In this document: positions 6,093 through 7,485 of the stretch, one piece after another
How positions within the stretch are numbered: the first letter of the stretch is position 1
Layout of the letters: every line of letters starts with the position of its first letter
NCBI GenBank assembly: GCA_964390645.1
Contig: CAYMLL010000337.1
Coordinates: 1-7,485, forward strand
Direction: 5' to 3'
DNA: 7,485 nt
Source: CAYMLL01 sp964390645
GTDB taxonomy: Bacteria; Planctomycetota; UBA8108
Notes under the pieces: generated by a model
What the model was told of the DNA's origin: nothing
The model's database searches: none
Seen by the model: only the letters and a program-made list of their open reading frames with translations
Made by a program: the position numbers and the translations under genes

Positions 6093-7485
6093 GTGCGGGG
6101 CCGAGCCGGAGGACGGCGGGGGCGAGAACGACGCGGTGCCGCTGTGGGTCAAGGAGGTCCACTGAGGCGACGGCACCGCACCGGTGGCCGCGACGCCGGC
6201 ATCGCCCCGGAACAGGCGACCCGTGAAGTCCAGCGCCCCGAGGGAGTTCGGGAACGTGCCGTCGGTCGCCGTGTCCTGTCGATCACCGCCGACGTACACG
6301 AGGAAGGGGTTCGTCGGATCCGCTACCATCGAGAAGTGGATGCGGCCCTGCCCCCCCGGCTTGGCGCGGGGGTGAACCCCGGAGATCAGGCGGTAGGTCC
6401 CGCCTCCTCCGTAGGCCCCGTTGCCGACGCTGCCGTTGAGCGAAAAATGGTCGCCGTCGACGATCGTGGTCGTGAAGTCACCATTGGCGGCGGTGTTGCC
6501 GGTGACTCCCGAAATGCGCACCTGGTTGGGCTGCCCGAAGCCGTGCCCCGGAGCCGTGATCACGATCGGGGTCGCGTTCGTGGCACCGGTGACAGCCCGC
6601 GGCCCCTCGAGCGTGCGAGGCAGGTCCATGGCGACGAAGAGGGTCTCGTCGGCCTCGTCGGTCAGGGCGTCGGCGTCGTTGTTGACCCCGTCAACCCCCT
6701 GGCTGGAGCGGAACACCCCGCCCTGGAAGAGCTGGCCGTTGTTGAGCACCGCGGCGTACACGGCGTTCGCCGTGGGACCGCTGTGGTGTACCGAAAGCTC
6801 GACGTTGTCCGTCGTCGCGTTGATCACGCCAGCGATGGCACCCAGGGTGACGTTGCTCCAGGTCGCGCCACTGTCGTCGCTGCGATAGATCCCCGGGCTC
6901 GAGCCGTTGACCACCGCCCCGTACAGCCTCGTCGAGTCGCCCGGATCACCGACGACGTCGGTGACGTCGCCGGCGGGCAAGCCGCTGCTACCGTCGCCCG
7001 AGAGCCTCGAGAAGTTGACCCCGCTGTCCGTGCTGCGAAAAATGCCGCCGCTGCCGCCGCCTGCCGGCGTGAATTGGTTCGCGGCGGCGACGATCGTCGC
7101 ACCCCGCGCCGCCACCCCGGAGATCGTCAGGCCCGCGAGCGATACGGCTCCCGGAGTCGGCCCTGCCGCCTTGCCGATGGATGCCCAGCTCGCGCCTCCG
7201 TCGACGGTTCTCAGCAATCCGACCGGCGGCCCCCCGGCTCCGCCAAAGGAGCTGGAGCTGCCGGTGCCCGCGACCAGAGTGTTGTTGGTCGCGTCGGTCG
7301 GGTCGAGATCGAGCGCGCCGATCGACAGCGAGCCCAGCGTATCCGTCAGCGGCGTCCAGACCGGATCTGCCGAGGTCGCGTTCGTCGTCTTCCAGACGCC
7401 GCCGTTGACCGCGCCGATCCACAGAGTCGCGGGATCGACCGGGTGGGCGACAACCGTCTGCACCGCGCCGACAACCGGATTGTTG
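6084..7485 (-). CDS. Asp-box beta-propeller protein, upstream part (5' end outside window; stops at a probable frameshift)
   Basis: This frame is open from the right window edge (first full codon 7484-7482) to a TAA at 6086-6084, 466 codons. It is the first part of propeller copy 1 of a giant extracellular protein. Asp-box motifs (S/T-x-D-x-G-x-x-W/F) are visible: TVDGGASW at 7208-7185, STDSGVNF at 7034-7011 and SDDSGATW at 6881-6858. Other propeller hallmarks are LWIGAVNGGVWKTTN near the start and FLVYVGGDRQD near the end. An Asp-rich loop (NNDADALTDEADE, about 6686-6645) precedes a nested FCCH-like module at 6599-6390. The stretch aligns along its length with 3157 to about 1990 on the same strand (propeller copy 2). 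A GTG at 7463-7461 could serve as a start. However, the homology already runs through NNPVVGA upstream of it, so the true start is outside the window. The TAA falls in mid-blade right after SAPHAG, where copy 2 reads SAPHAD and continues, so the stop looks like a frameshift product and not a natural C-terminus. The gene is not recognised by name. Confidence 0.85.
   Translation of the reverse strand, partial: NNPVVGAVQTVVAHPVDPATLWIGAVNGGVWKTTNATSADPVWTPLTDTLGSLSIGALDLDPTDATNNTLVAGTGSSSSFGGAGGPPVGLLRTVDGGASWASIGKAAGPTPGAVSLAGLTISGVAARGATIVAAANQFTPAGGGSGGIFRSTDSGVNFSRLSGDGSSGLPAGDVTDVVGDPGDSTRLYGAVVNGSSPGIYRSDDSGATWSNVTLGAIAGVINATTDNVELSVHHSGPTANAVYAAVLNNGQLFQGGVFRSSQGVDGVNNDADALTDEADETLFVAMDLPRTLEGPRAVTGATNATPIVITAPGHGFGQPNQVRISGVTGNTAANGDFTTTIVDGDHFSLNGSVGNGAYGGGGTYRLISGVHPRAKPGGQGRIHFSMVADPTNPFLVYVGGDRQDTATDGTFPNSLGALDFTGRLFRGDAGVAATGAVPSPQWTSLTHSGTASFSPPPSSGSAPHAG
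6390..6599 (-). other. FCCH-like small beta domain nested in propeller copy 1
   Basis: About 70 codons read VTGATNATPIVITAPGHGF, then QVRISGVTGNTAANGDF, then HFSLNGSVGNGAYGGGGTY. This pattern (ATNA.PIVIT..GHG, V.ISGV.GNTAANG.F, HFSLNGS.GNGAY..GGT) is the one I know from the bacterial and phage modules annotated as ubiquitin-activating enzyme E1 FCCH-like domains. The name reflects a fold resemblance and does not imply ubiquitin chemistry. In copy 2 the flanking residues are joined directly (VTG followed by IHPREKPG), so the module was gained in copy 1 or lost from copy 2 as a clean unit. Its role is unknown; a surface-exposed beta-barrel spacer or binding module is the plausible reading. Confidence 0.7.

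Larger units (their letters stand above)
3263..7485 (-). repeat. Tandem propeller duplication, copy 1 (interrupted by FCCH-like insert and S8 peptidase)
   Basis: This is a large protein-level repeat, partner of 800-3157. It starts at NNPVVGA (7484) and ends at GRGAWLM (about 3266). Landmarks shared with copy 2 include TLWIGA.NGG, VFRSSQGVDGV, DETLFVAMDLPRT, YVGGDRQ, PSPQWTSLTH, SIRYSSF, QFVTP.ALNAN and GTLGRGAW. Relative to copy 2 it has three notable insertions: about 68 codons at 6599-6390 (FCCH-like), a short Pro/Ser-rich extension at about 6124-6100, and the 563-codon peptidase block at 5065-3377. Its 5' boundary may lie outside the window, because the linker that precedes copy 2 (with WTAQGPSPI, about 3225-3199) should have a counterpart beyond 7485. 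Confidence 0.88.

Noticed and set aside
4613..6226. A 537-codon open frame on the plus strand
   Set aside because: It has the same antisense register as the peptidase-bearing frame and no recognisable domains; it is a shadow.
800..7485. True sialidase (neuraminidase) activity from the Asp-box repeats
   Set aside because: Asp-boxes are structural and occur in many propellers. No RIP motif or arginine triad of sialidases was seen.
1..7485. CRISPR array, tRNA or rRNA genes, insertion sequences, promoters
   Set aside because: No short direct repeat arrays, cloverleaf-like stretches, transposase motifs or intergenic spaces were found; the window is coding throughout on the minus strand.

Overview
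The window is almost entirely coding, and all of the credible coding is on the minus strand. Read from right to left it is one very long secreted-type protein, open at both window edges (about 2,490 codons visible). It is interrupted once by what looks like a one-base frameshift near 6084-6092. The DNA is GC-rich (about two thirds GC by eye), with strong C/G third-position bias and almost no TTA, CTA or TCA codons. That fits a high-GC environmental bacterium with giant extracellular proteins. The phylum cannot be fixed from this window; Planctomycetota or another high-GC Gram-negative group would fit, but this is only a guess.

Layout in transcription order. (1) 7485-6084 in one frame, continuing from about 6088 in a second frame down to about 5066: a BNR/Asp-box (sialidase/VPS10-like) beta-propeller, copy 1. 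It carries a roughly 70-residue FCCH-like module at 6599-6390. (2) 5065-3377: a complete S8 (subtilisin-fold) serine peptidase of the KP-43 type with Asp, His, Asn and Ser in place, followed by its C-terminal beta-sandwich. (3) 3376-3263: the closing blade of propeller copy 1. (4) 3262-3158: linker. (5) 3157 to about 800: propeller copy 2, without peptidase and without FCCH insert. (6) About 800-2: a C-terminal region of unknown fold ending in a stretch that resembles a peptidoglycan-binding-type helical repeat, then the window edge.

The main observation is architectural. Copy 2 supplies an internal control showing that the peptidase lies inside the last part of propeller copy 1. The same two flanking propeller strands are separated by 15 codons in copy 2 and by 563 codons in copy 1. 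The protein is therefore best read as a tandem-duplicated propeller scaffold with a protease nested in one copy, probably secreted and acting outside the cell. No signal peptide, promoter, terminator, RNA gene, CRISPR array or mobile element is visible. The large plus-strand open frames are antisense shadows.
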